Positions 10,219-24,900 of a DNA stretch of 64,000 nucleotides are shown here, piece after piece (position 1 is the first letter of the stretch; each line of letters opens with the position of its first letter). The notes under the pieces are model-generated. The model ran no database searches and was not told where the DNA came from. It saw only the letters and a list, made by a program, of their open reading frames with translations. The position numbers and the translations under genes are program-made. Location: NCBI GenBank assembly GCA_949318235.1, contig OX439132.1, positions 42,922,331 to 42,986,330 on the forward strand, given 5' to 3'. The stretch comes from Ecdyonurus torrentis. Lineage: Eukaryota > Arthropoda > Insecta > Ephemeroptera > Heptageniidae.

Positions 10219-11907
10219 AATCTTAGTGTTATAAGAACATCTCAGAATTTCTAACCATAAAAAAAGAGAGAAAAATTTAGGTTTAAATAAAAAAAAAGTA
10301 TACCCTGAAATATTCAATATAGCAACAAGATAAAGTTCTCACTGGTATGATTAGTGATCATCAAATCTTAGTGTTACATAGAACATCTCAGAATTTCTAA
10401 CCATAAAAAAAAGAAAGAAAAAAAAATATAGGTTTACTTAAAAAAAAATTATACCCTGAAATATTCTATATAGCAACAAGATAATGCTCTCACTGGTATG
10501 ATTAGTGATCATCAAATCTTAGTGCTACATAGAACATCTCAGAATTTCTAACCATAAAAAAAGAAAGAAAAAAAAATGAAGGTTTACTTAAACAAAAATT
10601 ATACCCTGAAATATTCTATATAGCAACAAGATAATGCTCTCACTGGCATGATTAGTGATCATCAAATCTTAGTGTTACATAGAACATCTCAGAATTTCTA
10701 ACCATAAAAAAAGAAAGAAAAAAAATGTAGGTTTAAAAAAAAAATTATACCCTGAAATATTCAATATAACAACAAGATAAAGTTCTCACTGGTATGATTA
10801 GTGATCATCAAATCTTAGTGCTAAATAGAACATCTCAGAATTTCTAACCATAAAAAAAAAAAAGAAAAAAAATGAAGGTTTACTTAAAAAAAATTTATAC
10901 CCTGAAATATTCTATATAGCAACAAGATAAAGTTCTCACTGGTATGATTAGTGATCATCAAATCTTAGTGCTAAATAAAACATCTCAGAATTTCTAACCA
11001 AAAAAAAAGAAAGAAAAAAAAATGAAGGTTTACTTAAAAAAAATTATACCCTGAAATATTCTATATAGCAACAAGATAATGCTCTCACTGGTATGATTAG
11101 TGATCATCAAATCTTAGTGTTACATAGAACATCTCAGAATTTCTAACCATAAAAAAAGAAAGAAAAAAAATGTAGGTTAAAAAAAAAAATTATACCCTAA
11201 AATATTCAATGTAGCAACAAGATAAAGTTCTCACTGGTATGATTAGTGATCATCAAATCTTAGTGTTACATAGAACATCTCAGAATTTCTAACCATAAAA
11301 AAAGAGAGAAAAAAAATGTAGGTTTAAATAAAAAAATTATATACCCTGAAATATTCAATATAGCAACAAGATTAAGTTCTCACTGGTATGATTAGTGATC
11401 ATCAAATCTTAGTGTTACATAGAACATCTCAGAATTTCTAACTTAAAAAAAGAGAGAAAAAAATGTAGGTTTTAATAAAAAAAAAATATACCCTGAAATA
11501 TTCAATATAGCAACAAGATAAAGTTCTCACTGGTATGATTAGTGATCATCAAATCTTAGTGTTACATAGAACATCTCAGAATTTCTAACCATAAAAAAAG
11601 AAAGAAAAAAAAATGTAGGTTTAAAAAAAAAAATTATACCCTGAAATATTCAATGTAGCAACAAGATAAAGTTCTCACTGGTATGATTAGTGATCATCAA
11701 ATTTTAGTGTTACATAGAACAACTCAAAATTTCTAACTTAAAAAAAGAGAGAAAAAAATGTAGGTTTAAATAAAAAAAAAGTATACACTGAAATATTCAA
11801 TATAGCAACAAGATAAAGTTCTCACTGGTATGATTAGTGATCATCAAATCTTAGTGTTACATAGAACATCTTAGAATTTCTAACCATAAAAAAAGAAAGA
11901 AAAAAAA
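8596..11907 (+). repeat. Second copy of 5.92-kb-spaced block
   Basis: Collinear with 2677-5988 at a near-constant offset of about 5,919 bp. Checks: GTTATAAG 4311 to 10230, AAACAAAAAT 4671 to 10590, CTGGCATG block 4721 to 10640. Differences are single substitutions such as CATCAAAGC (4744) against CATCAAATC, and homopolymer lengths. The match breaks inside the monomer near 11905. Confidence 0.85.
10573..11904 (+). repeat. 9-monomer tandem duplication, unit 1 (1,332 bp)
   Basis: It starts at the TGAAGGTTTACTTAAACAAA monomer and runs nine monomers to the CTTAGAATTT monomer, then repeats immediately. Marker offsets AAACAAAAAT (10590 to 11922) and TCACTGGCAT (10640 to 11972) are both 1,332 bp. 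Confidence 0.88.
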
Positions 11908-13236
11908 ATGAAGGTTTACTTAAACAAAAATTATACCCTGAAATATTCTATATAGCAACAAGATAATGCTCTCACTGGCATGATTAGTGATCATCAAATC
12001 TTAGTGTTACATAGAACATCTCAGAATTTCTAACCATAAAAAAAGAAAGAAAAAAAATGTAGGTTTAAAAAAAAAATTATACCCTGAAATATTCAATATA
12101 ACAACAAGATAAAGTTCTCACTGGTATGATTAGTGATCATCAAATCTTAGTGCTAAATAGAACATCTCAGAATTTCTAACCATAAAAAAAAAAAAGAAAA
12201 AAAATGAAGGTTTACTTAAAAAAAATTTATACCCTGAAATATTCTATATAGCAACAAGATAAAGTTCTCACTGGTATGATTAGTGATCATCAAATCTTAG
12301 TGCTAAATAAAACATCTCAGAATTTCTAACCAAAAAAAAAGAAAGAAAAAAAAATGAAGGTTTACTTAAAAAAAATTATACCCTGAAATATTCTATATAG
12401 CAACAAGATAATGCTCTCACTGGTATGATTAGTGATCATCAAATCTTAGTGTTACATAGAACATCTCAGAATTTCTAACCATAAAAAAAGAAAGAAAAAA
12501 AATGTAGGTTAAAAAAAAAAATTATACCCTAAAATATTCAATGTAGCAACAAGATAAAGTTCTCACTGGTATGATTAGTGATCATCAAATCTTAGTGTTA
12601 CATAGAACATCTCAGAATTTCTAACCATAAAAAAAGAGAGAAAAAAAATGTAGGTTTAAATAAAAAAATTATATACCCTGAAATATTCAATATAGCAACA
12701 AGATTAAGTTCTCACTGGTATGATTAGTGATCATCAAATCTTAGTGTTACATAGAACATCTCAGAATTTCTAACTTAAAAAAAGAGAGAAAAAAATGTAG
12801 GTTTTAATAAAAAAAAAATATACCCTGAAATATTCAATATAGCAACAAGATAAAGTTCTCACTGGTATGATTAGTGATCATCAAATCTTAGTGTTACATA
12901 GAACATCTCAGAATTTCTAACCATAAAAAAAGAAAGAAAAAAAAATGTAGGTTTAAAAAAAAAAATTATACCCTGAAATATTCAATGTAGCAACAAGATA
13001 AAGTTCTCACTGGTATGATTAGTGATCATCAAATTTTAGTGTTACATAGAACAACTCAAAATTTCTAACTTAAAAAAAGAGAGAAAAAAATGTAGGTTTA
13101 AATAAAAAAAAAGTATACACTGAAATATTCAATATAGCAACAAGATAAAGTTCTCACTGGTATGATTAGTGATCATCAAATCTTAGTGTTACATAGAACA
13201 TCTTAGAATTTCTAACCATAAAAAAAGAAAGAAAAA
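11905..13236 (+). repeat. 9-monomer tandem duplication, unit 2 (1,332 bp)
   Basis: Near-identical to 10573-11904, including the private variants GGCATG, CAAATTTTAGTG and AACAACTCAAAATTTC. The junction monomer near 11905 is hybrid: its first half is the CTTAGAATTT type, its second half the TGAAGG/AAACAAA type. Confidence 0.88.
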
Positions 13237-16200
13237 AAATGTAGGTTTTCTTAAAAAAAAATTATACCCTGAAATATTGTATATAGCAACAAGATAATGC
13301 TCTCACTGGTATGATTAGTGATCATCAAATCTTAGTGCTAAATAGAACATCTCAGAATTTCTAACCATAAAAAAAGAAAAAAAATATAGGTTTAAAAAAA
13401 AATCATACCCTGAAATATTCAATAAAACAACAAGATAAAGTTCTCACTGGTATGATTAGTGATCATCAAATCTTAGTGTTACATAGAACATCTCAGAATT
13501 TCTAACCATAAAAAAAGAGAGAAAAAAATGTAGGTTTAAATAAAAAAAAAAGTATACTCTGAAATATTCAATATAGCAACAAGATAAAGTTCTCACTGGT
13601 ATGATTAGTGATCATCAAATCTTAGTGTTACATAGATCATCTCAGAATTTCTAACCATAAAAAAAGAAAGAAAAAAAATGTAGCTTTAAAAAAAAAATTT
13701 ATACCCTGAAATATTCTATATAGCAACAAGATAATGCTCTCACTGGTATGATTAGTGATCATCAAATCTTAGTGTTACATAGAACATCTCAGAATTTCTA
13801 ACCATAAAAAAAGAAAGAAAAAAAAATGTAGGTTTAAAAAAAAAATTATACCCTGAAATATTCAATGTAGCAACAAGATAAAGTTCTCACTGGTATGATT
13901 AGTGATCATCAAATCTTAGTGTTACATAGAACATTTCAAAATTTCTAACCATAAAAAAAGAAAGAAAAAAATGTAGGTTTAAATAAAAAAAAAAGTATAC
14001 ACTGAAATATTCAATATAGCAACAAGATAAAGTTCTCACTGGTATGATTAGTGATCATCAAATCTTAGTGTTACATAGAACATCTTAGAATTTCTAACCA
14101 TAAAAAAAGAAAGAAAAAAAATGTAGGTTTTCTTAAAAAAAAATTATACCCTGAAATATTGTATATAGCAACAAGATAATGCTCTCACTGGTATGATTAT
14201 TGATCATCAAATCTTAGTGCTAAATAGAACATCTCAGAATTTCTAACCATAAAAAAAGAAAGAAAAAAAATGAAGGTTTACTTAAAAAAAAAATTATACC
14301 CTGAAATATTCTATATAGCAACAAGATAATGCTCTCACTGGTATGATTAGTGATCATCAAATCTTAGTGTTACATAGAACATCTCAGAATTTCTAACCAT
14401 AAAAAAAGAAAGAAAAAAAATGTAGGTTTAAAAAAAAAATTATACCCTGAAATATTCAATGTAGCAACAAGATAAAGTTCTCACTGGTATGATTAGTGAT
14501 TATCAAATCTTAGTGTTACATAGAACATCTCAGAATTTCTAACCATAAAAAAAGAGAGAAAAAAAATGTAGGTTTAAATAAAAAAATTATATACCCTGAA
14601 ATATTCAATATAGCAACAAGATTAAGTTCTCACTGGTATGATTAGTGATCATCAAATCTTAGTGTTATAAGAACATCTCAGAATTTCTAACCATAAAAAA
14701 AGAGAGAAAAATTTAGGTTTAAATAAAAAAAAAGTATACCCTGAAATATTCAATATAGCAACAAGATAAAGTTCTCACTGGTATGATTAGTGATCATCAA
14801 ATCTTAGTGTTACATAGAACATCTCAGAATTTCTAACCATAAAAAAAAGAAAGAAAAAAAAATATAGGTTTACTTAAAAAAAAATTATACCCTGAAATAT
14901 TCTATATAGCAACAAGATAATGCTCTCACTGGCATGATTAGTGATCATCAAATCTTAGTGTTACATAGAACATCTCAGAATTTCTAACCATAAAAAAAGA
15001 AAGAAAAAAAATGTAGGTTTAAAAAAAAAATTATACCCTGAAATATTCAATATAACAACAAGATAAAGTTCTCACTGGTATGATTAGTGATCATCAAATC
15101 TTAGTGCTAAATAGAACATCTCAGAATTTCTAACCATAAAAAAAAAAAAGAAAAAAAATGAAGGTTTACTTAAAAAAAATTTATACCCTGAAATATTCTA
15201 TATAGCAACAAGATAAAGTTCTCACTGGTATGATTAGTGATCATCAAATCTTAGTGCTAAATAAAACATCTCAGAATTTCTAACCAAAAAAAAAGAAAGA
15301 AAAAAAAATGAAGGTTTACTTAAAAAAAATTATACCCTGAAATATTCTATATAGCAACAAGATAATGCTCTCACTGGTATGATTAGTGATCATCAAATCT
15401 TAGTGTTACATAGAACATCTCAGAATTTCTAACCATAAAAAAAGAAAGAAAAAAAATGTAGGTTAAAAAAAAAAATTATACCCTAAAATATTCAATGTAG
15501 CAACAAGATAAAGTTCTCACTGGTATGATTAGTGATCATCAAATCTTAGTGTTACATAGAACATCTCAGAATTTCTAACCATAAAAAAAGAGAGAAAAAA
15601 AATGTAGGTTTAAATAAAAAAATTATATACCCTGAAATATTCAATATAGCAACAAGATTAAGTTCTCACTGGTATGATTAGTGATCATCAAATCTTAGTG
15701 TTACATAGAACATCTCAGAATTTCTAACTTAAAAAAAGAGAGAAAAAAATGTAGGTTTTAATAAAAAAAAAATATACCCTGAAATATTCAATATAGCAAC
15801 AAGATAAAGTTCTCACTGGTATGATTAGTGATCATCAAATCTTAGTGTTACATAGAACATCTCAGAATTTCTAACCATAAAAAAAGAAAGAAAAAAAAAT
15901 GTAGGTTTAAAAAGAAAAATTATACCCTGAAATATTCAATGTAGCAACAAGATAAAGTTCTCACTGGTATGATTAGTGATCATCAAATCTTAGTGCTAAA
16001 TAGAACATCTCAGAATTGCTAACCATAAAAAAAGAAAGAAAAAAAAATGAAGGTTTACTTAAAAAAAATTTATACCCTGAAATATTCTATATAGCAACAA
16101 GATAATGCTCTCACTGGTATGATTAGTGATCATCAAATCTTAGTGTTACATAGAACATCTCAGAATTTCTAACCATAAAAAAAGAAAAAAAAAAAAATGT

Positions 16201-17474
16201 AGGTTTAAAAAAAAAAATTATACCCTGAAATATTCAATGTAGCAACAAGATAAAGTTCTCACTGGTATGATTAGTGATCATCAAATCTTAGTGTTACATA
16301 GAACATCTCAGAATTTCTAACCATAAAAAAAGAAAGAAAAAAAATGAAGGTTTACTTAAAAAAAATTTATAGACTGAAATATTCTATATAGCAACAAGAT
16401 AAAGTTCTCACTGGTATGATTAGTGATCATCAAATCTTAGTGCTAAATAGAACATCTCAGAATTTCTAACCATAAAAAAAGAAAGAAAAAAAAATGAAGG
16501 TTTACTTAAAAAAAATTTATACCCTGAAATATTCTATATAGCAACAAGATAATGCTCTCACTGGTATGATTAGTGATCATCAAATCTTAGTGCTAAATAG
16601 AACATCTCAGAATTGCTAACCATAAAAAAAGAAAGAAAAAAAAATGAAGGTTTACTTAAAAAAAATTTATACCCTGAAATATTCTATATAGCAACAAGAT
16701 AATGCTCTCACTGGTATGATTAGTGATCATCAAATCTTAGTGTTACATAGAACATCTCAGAATTTCTAACCATAAAAAAAGAAAGAAAAAAAAATGTAGG
16801 TTTAAAAAAAAAAATTATACCCTGAAATATTCAATGTAGCAACAAGATAAAGTTCTCACTGGTATGATTAGTGATCATCAAATCTTAGTGTTACATAGAA
16901 CATCTCAGAATTTTTAACCATAAAAAAAGAAAGAAAAAAAAATGAAGGTTTACTTAAAAAAAATTTATAGACTGAAATATTCTATATAGCAACAAGATAA
17001 AGTTCTCACTGGTATGATTAGTGATCATCAAATCTTAGTGCTAAATAGAACATCTCAGAATTTCTAACCATAAAAAAAGAAAGAAAAAAAATGAAGGTTT
17101 ACTTAAAAAAAAATTATACCCTGAAATATTCTATATAGCAACAAGATAATGCTCTCACTGGTATGATTAGTGATCATCAAATCTTAGTGTTACATAGAAC
17201 ATCTCAGAATTTCTAACCATAAAAAAAGAAAGAAAAAAAATGTAGGTTTAAAAAAAAAATTATACCCTGAAATATTCAATGTAGCAACAAGATAAAGTTC
17301 TCACTGGTATGATTAGTGATCATCAAATCTTAGTGTTACATAGAACATCTCAGAATTTCTAACCATAAAAAAAGAGTGAAAAAAAATGTAGGTTTAAATA
17401 AAAAAATTATATACCCTGAAATATTCAATATAGCAACAAGATTAAGTTCTCACTGGTATGATTAGTGATCATCA
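13237..17474 (+). repeat. Rearranged HOR segment
   Basis: 13.9-14.9 kb matches 9.5-10.45 kb (GTTATAAG 10230 and 14666, offset 4,436). One monomer is then missing near 14.9 kb: the ATATAGGTTTACTT monomer joins directly to the GGCATG monomer. At 16.0-17.0 kb a 4-monomer set (GAATTGCTAACC, CAATGTAG, TATAGACTG, TGAAGG) occurs twice about 601 bp apart (TATAGACTG near 16371 and 16972). These are signs of local unequal exchange. Confidence 0.8.
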
Positions 17475-20400
17475 AATCTTAGTGTTATAAGAACATCTCA
17501 GAATTTCTAACCATAAAAAAAGAGAGAAAAATTTAGGTTTAAATAAAAAAAAAGTATACCCTGAAATATTCAATATAGCAACAAGATAAAGTTCTCACTG
17601 GTATGATTAGTGATCATCAAATCTTAGTGTTACATAGAACATCTCAGAATTTCTAACCATAAAAAAAAGAAAGAAAAAAAAATATAGATTTACTTAAAAA
17701 AAAATTATACCCTGAAATATTCTATATAGCAACAAGATAATGCTCTCACTGGTATGATTAGTGATCATCAAATCTTAGTGCTATATAGAACATCTCAGAA
17801 TTTCTAACCATAAAAAAAGAAAGAAAAAAAAATGAAGGTTTACTTAAAAAAAAATTATACCCTGAAATATTCTATATAGCAACAAGATAATGCTCTCACT
17901 GGTATGATTAGTGATCATCAAATCTTAGTGTTACATAGAACATCTCAGAATTTCTAACCATAAAAAAAGAAAGAAAAAAAATGTAGGTTTAAAAAAAAAA
18001 TTATACCCTGAAATATTCAATATAACAACAAGATAAAGTTCTCACTAGTATGATTAGTGATCATCAAATCTTAGTGCTAAATAGAACATCTCAGAATTTC
18101 TAACCATAAAAAAAAAAAGAAAAAAAATGAAGGTTTACTTAAAAAAAAATTATACCCTGAAATATTCTATATAGCAACAAGATAAAGTTCTCACTGGTAT
18201 GATTAGTGATCATCAAATCTTAGTGCTAAATAAAACATCTCAGAATTTCTAACCAAAAAAAAAAAGAAAGAAAAAAAAATGAAGGTTTACTTAAAAAAAA
18301 TTATACCCTGAAATATTCTATATAGCAACAAGATAATGCTCTCACTGGTATGATTAGTGATCATCAAATCTTAGTGTTACATAGAACATCTCAGAATTTC
18401 TAACCATAAAAAAAGAAAGAAAAAAAATGTAGGTTAAAAAAAAAAATTATACCCTAAAATATTCAATGTAGCAACAAGATAAAGTTCTCACTGGTATGAT
18501 TAGTGATCATCAAATCTTAGTGTTACATAGAACATCTCAGAATTTCTAACCATAAAAAAAGAGAGAAAAAAAATGTAGGTTTAAATAAAAAAATTATATA
18601 CCCTGAAATATTCAATATAGCAACAAGATTAAGTTCTCACTGGTATGATTAGTGATCATCAAATCTTAGTGTTACATAGAACATCTCAGAATTTCTAACT
18701 TAAAAAAAGAGAGAAAAAAATGTAGGTTTTAATAAAAAAAAAATATACCCTGAAATATTCAATATAGCAACAAGATAAAGTTCTCACTGGTATGATTAGT
18801 GATCATCAAATCTTAGTGTTACATAAAACATCTCAGAATTTCTAACCATAAAAAAAGAAAGAAAAAAAAATGTAGGTTTAAAAAAAAAAATTATACCCTG
18901 AAATATTCAATGTAGCAACAAGATAAAGTTCTCACTGGTATGATTAGTGATCATCAAATCTTAGTGTTACATAGAACATCTCAAAATTTCTAACTTAAAA
19001 AAAGAGAGAAAAAAATGTAGGTTTAAATAAAAAAAAAGTATACACTGAAATATTCAATATAGCAACAAGATAAAGTTCTCACTGGTATGATTAGTGATCA
19101 TCAAATCTTAGTGTTACATAGAACATCTTAGAATTTCTAACCATAAAAAAAGAAAGAAAAAAAATGTAGGTTTTCTTAAAAAAAAATTATACCCTGAAAT
19201 ATTGTATATAGCAACAAGATAATGCTCTCACTGGTATGATTAGTGATCATCAAATCTTAGTGCTAAATAGAACATCTCAGAATTTCTAACCATAAAAAAA
19301 GAAAGAAAAAAAAATATAGGTTTAAAAAAAAATCATACCCTGAAATATTCAATAAAACAACAAGATAAAGTTCTTACTGGTATGATTAGTGATCATCAAA
19401 TCTTAGTGTTACATAGAACATCTCAGAATTTCTAACCATAAAAAAAGAGAGAAAAAAATGTAGGTTTAAATAAAAAAAAAAGTATACCCTGAAATATTCA
19501 ATATAGCAACAAGATAAAGTTCTCACTGGTATGATTAGTGATCATCAAATCTTAGTGTTACATAGATCATCTCAGAATTTCTAACCATAAAAAAAGAAAG
19601 AAAAAAAATGTAGCTTTAAAAAAAAAAATTATACCCTGAAATATTCTATATAGCAACAAGATAATGCTCTCACTGGTATGATTAGTGATCATCAAATCTT
19701 AGTGCTAAATAGAAAATCTCAGAATTGCTAACCATAAAAAAAGAAAGAAAAAAAAATGAAGGTTTACTTAAAAAAAATTTATACCCTGAAATATTCTATA
19801 TAGCAACAAGATAATGCTCTCACTGGTATGATTAGTGATCATCAAATCTTAGTGTTACATAGAACATCTCAGAATTTCTAACCATAAAAAAAGAAAGAAA
19901 AAAAAATGTAGGTTTAAAAAAAAAAATTATACCCTGAAATATTCAATGTAGCAACAAGATAAAGTTCTCACTGGTATGATTAGTGATCATCAAATCTTAG
20001 TGTTACATAGAACATCTCAGAATTTCTAACTTAAAAAAAGAGAGAAAAAAATGTAGGTTTTAATAAAAAAAAAAAATATACCCTGAAATATTCAATATAG
20101 CAACAAGATAAAGTTCTCACTGGTATGATTAGTGATCATCAAATCTTAGTGTTACATAGAACATCTCAGAATTTCTAACCATAAAAAAAGAAAGAAAAAA
20201 AAATGTAGGTTAAAAAAAAAAAATTATACCCTGAAATATTCAATGTAGCAACAAGATAAAGTTCTCACTGGTATGATTAGTGATCATCAAATCATAGTGT
20301 TACATAGAACATCTTAGAATTTCTAACCATAAAAAAAGAAAGAAAAAAAATGTAGGTTTTCTTAAAAAAAAATTATACCCTGAAATATTGTATATAGCAA

Positions 20401-21922
20401 CAAGATAATGCTCTCACTGGTATGATTAGTGATCATCAAATCTTAGTGCTAAATAGAACATCTCAGAATTTCTAACCATAAAAAAAGAAAGAAAAAAAAT
20501 ATAGGTTTAAAAAAAAAATCATACCCTGAAATATTCAATAAAACAACAAGATAAAGTTCTCACTGGTATGATTAGTGATCATCAAATCTTAGTGTTACAT
20601 AGAACATCTCAGAATTTCTAACCATAAAAAAAGAGAGAAAAAAATGTAGGTTTAAATAAAAAAAAAAGTATACCCTGAAATATTCAATATAGCAACAAGA
20701 TAAAGTTCTCACTGGTATGATTAGTGATCATCAAATCTTAGTGTTACATAGATCATCTCAGAATTTCTAACCATAAAAAAAGAAAGAAAAAAAATGTAGC
20801 TTTAAAAAAAAAAATTATACCCTGAAATATTCTATATAGCAACAAGATAATGCTCTCACTGGTATGATTAGTGATCATCAAATCTTAGTGCTAAATAGAA
20901 CATCTCAGAATTGCTAACCATAAAAAAAGAAAGAAAAAAAAATGAAGGTTTACTTAAAAAAAATTTATACCCTGAAATATTCTATATAGCAACAAGATAA
21001 TGCTCTCACTGGTATGATTAGTGATCATCAAATCTTAGTGTTACATAGAACATCTCAGAATTTCTAACCATAAAAAAAGAAAGAAAAAAAAATGTAGGTT
21101 TAAAAAAAAAAATTATACCCTGAAATATTCAATGTAGCAACAAGATAAAGTTCTCACTGGTATGATTAGTGATCATCAAATCTTAGTGTTACATAGAACA
21201 TCTCAGAATTTTTAACCATAAAAAAAGAAAGAAAAAAAAATGAAGGTTTACTTAAAAAAAATTTATAGACTGAAATATTCTATATAGCAACAAGATAAAG
21301 TTCTCACTGGTATGATTAGTGATCATCAAATCTTAGTGCTAAATAGAACATCTCAGAATTTCTAACCATAAAAAAAGAAAGAAAAAAAAATGAAGGTTTA
21401 CTTAAAAAAAATTTATACCCTGAAATATTCTATATAGCAACAAGATAAAGTTCTCACTGGTATTATTAGTGATCATCAAATCTTAGTGCTAAATAGAACA
21501 TCTCAGAATTTCTAACCATAAAAAAAGAAAGAAAAAAAATGAAGGTTTACTTAAAAAAAAATTATACCCTGAAATATTCTATATAGCAACAAGATAATGC
21601 TCTCACTGGTATGATTAGTGATCATCAAATCTTAGTGTTACATAGAACATCTCAGAATTTCTAACCATAAAAAAAGAAAGAAAAAAAATGTAGGTTTAAA
21701 AAAAAAATTATACCCTGAAATATTCAATGTAGCAACAAGATAAAGTTCTCACTGGTATGATTAGTGATCATCAAATCTTAGTGTTACATAGAACATCTCA
21801 GAATTTCTAACCATAAAAAAAGAGAGAAAAAAAATGTAGGTTTAAATAAAAAAATTATATACCCTGAAATATTCAATATAGCAACAAGATTAAGTTCTCA
21901 CTGGTATGATTAGTGATCATCA
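17475..21922 (+). repeat. 30-monomer block, first copy of 4.45-kb repeat
   Basis: It runs from the GTTATAAG monomer at 17486 to the next at 21934 (4,448 bp). It is the 22-mer order with an internal re-entry: after the CAATGTAG monomer near 19.9 kb it returns to the TAACTTAAAAAAAGAGAG type (20.02 kb) and repeats part of the series. It carries GAGTGAAA (near 17375, just outside) and ACATAAAACATC (near 18825) as private changes. Confidence 0.82.
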
Positions 21923-24900
21923 AATCTTAGTGTTATAAGAACATCTCAGAATTTCTAACCATAAAAAAAGAGAGAAAAATTTAGGTTTAAATAAAAAAAA
22001 AGTATACCCTGAAATATTCAATATAGCAACAAGATAAAGTTCTCACTGGTATGATTAGTGATCATCAAATCTTAGTGTTACATAGAACATCTCAGAATTT
22101 CTAACCATAAAAAAAAGAAAGAAAAAAAAATATAGGTTTACTTAAAAAAAAATTATACCCTGAAATATTCTATATAGCAACAAGATAATGCTCTCACTGG
22201 TATGATTAGTGATCATCAAATCTTAGTGCTATATAGAACATCTCAGAATTTCTAACCATAAAAAAAGAAAGAAAAAAAAATGAAGGTTTACTTAAAAAAA
22301 AATTATACCCTGAAATATTCTATATAGCAACAAGATAATGCTCTCACTGGTATGATTAGTGATCATCAAATCTTAGTGTTACATAGAACATCTCAGAATT
22401 TCTAACCATAAAAAAAGAAAGAAAAAAAATGTAGGTTAAAAAAAAAATTATACCCTGAAATATTCAATATAACAACAAGATAAAGTTCTCACTGGTATGA
22501 TTAGTGATCATCAAATCTTAGTGCTAAATAGAACATCTCAGAATTTCTAACCATAAAAAAAAAAGAAAAAAAATGAAGGTTTACTTAAAAAAAAATTATA
22601 CCCTGAAATATTCTATATAGCAACAAGATAAAGTTCTCACTGGTATGATTAGTGATCATCAAATCTTAGTGCTAAATAAAACATCTCAGAATTTCTAACC
22701 AAAAAAAAAAAGAAAGAAAAAAAAATGAAGGTTTACTTAAAAAAAATTATACCCTGAAATATTCTATATAGCAACAAGATAATGCTCTCACTGGTATGAT
22801 TAGTGATCATCAAATCTTAGTGTTACATAGAACATCTCAGAATTTCTAACCATAAAAAAAGAAAGAAAAAAAATGTAGGTTAAAAAAAAAAATTATACCC
22901 TAAAATATTCAATGTAGCAACAAGATAAAGTTCTCACTGGTATGATTAGTGATCATCAAATCTTAGTGTTACATAGAACATCTCAGAATTTCTAACCATA
23001 AAAAAAGAGAGAAAAAAAATGTAGGTTTAAATAAAAAAATTATATACCCTGAAATATTCAATATAGCAACAAGATTAAGTTCTCACTGGTATGATTAGTG
23101 ATCATCAAATCTTAGTGTTACATAGAACATCTCAGAATTTCTAACTTAAAAAAAGAGAGAAAAAAATGTAGGTTTTAATAAAAAAAAAATATACCCTGAA
23201 ATATTCAATATAGCAACAAGATAAAGTTCTCACTGGTATGATTAGTGATCATCAAATCTTAGTGTTACATAGAACATCTCAGAATTTCTAACCATAAAAA
23301 AAGAAAGAAAAAAAAATGTAGGTTTAAAAAAAAAATTATACCCTGAAATATTCAATGTAGCAACAAGATAAAGTTCTCACTGGTATGATTAGTGATCATC
23401 AAATCTTAGTGTTACATAGAACATCTCAAAATTTCTAACTTAAAAAAAGAGAGAAAAAAATGTAGGTTTAAATAAAAAAAAAGTATACACTGAAATATTC
23501 AATATAGCAACAAGATAAAGTTCTCACTGGTATGATTAGTGATCATCAAATCTTAGTGTTACATAGAACATCTTAGAATTTCTAACCATAAAAAAAGAAA
23601 GAAAAAAAATGTAGGTTTTCTTAAAAAAAAATTATACCCTGAAATATTGTATATAGCAACAAGATAATGCTCTCACTGGTATGATTAGTGATCATCAAAT
23701 CTTAGTGCTAAATATAACATCTCAGAATTTCTAACCATAAAAAAAGAAAGAAAAAAAAATATAGGTTTAAAAAAAAATCATACCCTGAAATATTCAATAA
23801 AACAACAAGATAAAGTTCTCACTGGTATGATTAGTGATCATCAAATCTTAGTGTTACATAGAACATCTCAGAATTTCTAACCATAAAAAAAGAGAGAAAA
23901 AAATGTAGGTTTAAATAAAAAAAAAAGTATACCCTGAAATATTCAATATAGCAACAAGATAAAGTTCTCACTGGTATGATTAGTGATCATCAAATCTTAG
24001 TGTTACATAGATCATCTCAGAATTTCTAACCATAAAAAAAGAAAGAAAAAAAATGTAGCTTTAAAAAAAAAAATTATACCCTGAAATATTCTATATAGCA
24101 ACAAGATAATGCTCTCACTGGTATGATTAGTGATCATCAAATCTTAGTGCTAAATAGAACATCTCAGAATTGCTAACCATAAAAAAAGAAAGAAAAAAAA
24201 ATGAAGGTTTACTTAAAAAAAATTTATACCCTGAAATATTCTATATAGCAACAAGATAATGCTCTCACTGGTATGATTAGTGATCATCAAATCTTAGTGT
24301 TACATAGAACATCTCAGAATTTCTAACCATAAAAAAAGAAAGAAAAAAAAATGTAGGTTTAAAAAAAAAAATTATACCCTGAAATATTCAATGTAGCAAC
24401 AAGATAAAGTTCTCACTGGTATGATTAGTGATCATCAAATCTTAGTGTTACATAGAACATCTCAGAATTTCTAACCATAAAAAAAGAAAGAAAAAAAAAT
24501 GAAGGTTTACTTAAAAAAAATTTATAGACTGAAATATTCTATATAGCAACAAGATAAAGTTCTCACTGGTATGATTAGTGATCATCAAATCTTAGTGCTA
24601 AATAGAACATCTCAGAATTTCTAACCATAAAAAAAGAAAGAAAAAAAAATGAAGGTTTACTTAAAAAAAATTTATACCCTGAAATATTCTATATAGCAAC
24701 AAGATAAAGTTCTCACTGGTATTATTAGTGATCATCAAATCTTAGTGCTAAATAGAACATCTCAGAATTTCTAACCATAAAAAAAGAAAGAAAAAAAATG
24801 AAGGTTTACTTAAAAAAAATTTATACCCTGAAATATTCTATATAGCAACAAGATAATGCTCTCACTGGTATGATTAGTGATCATCAAATCTTAGTGTTAC

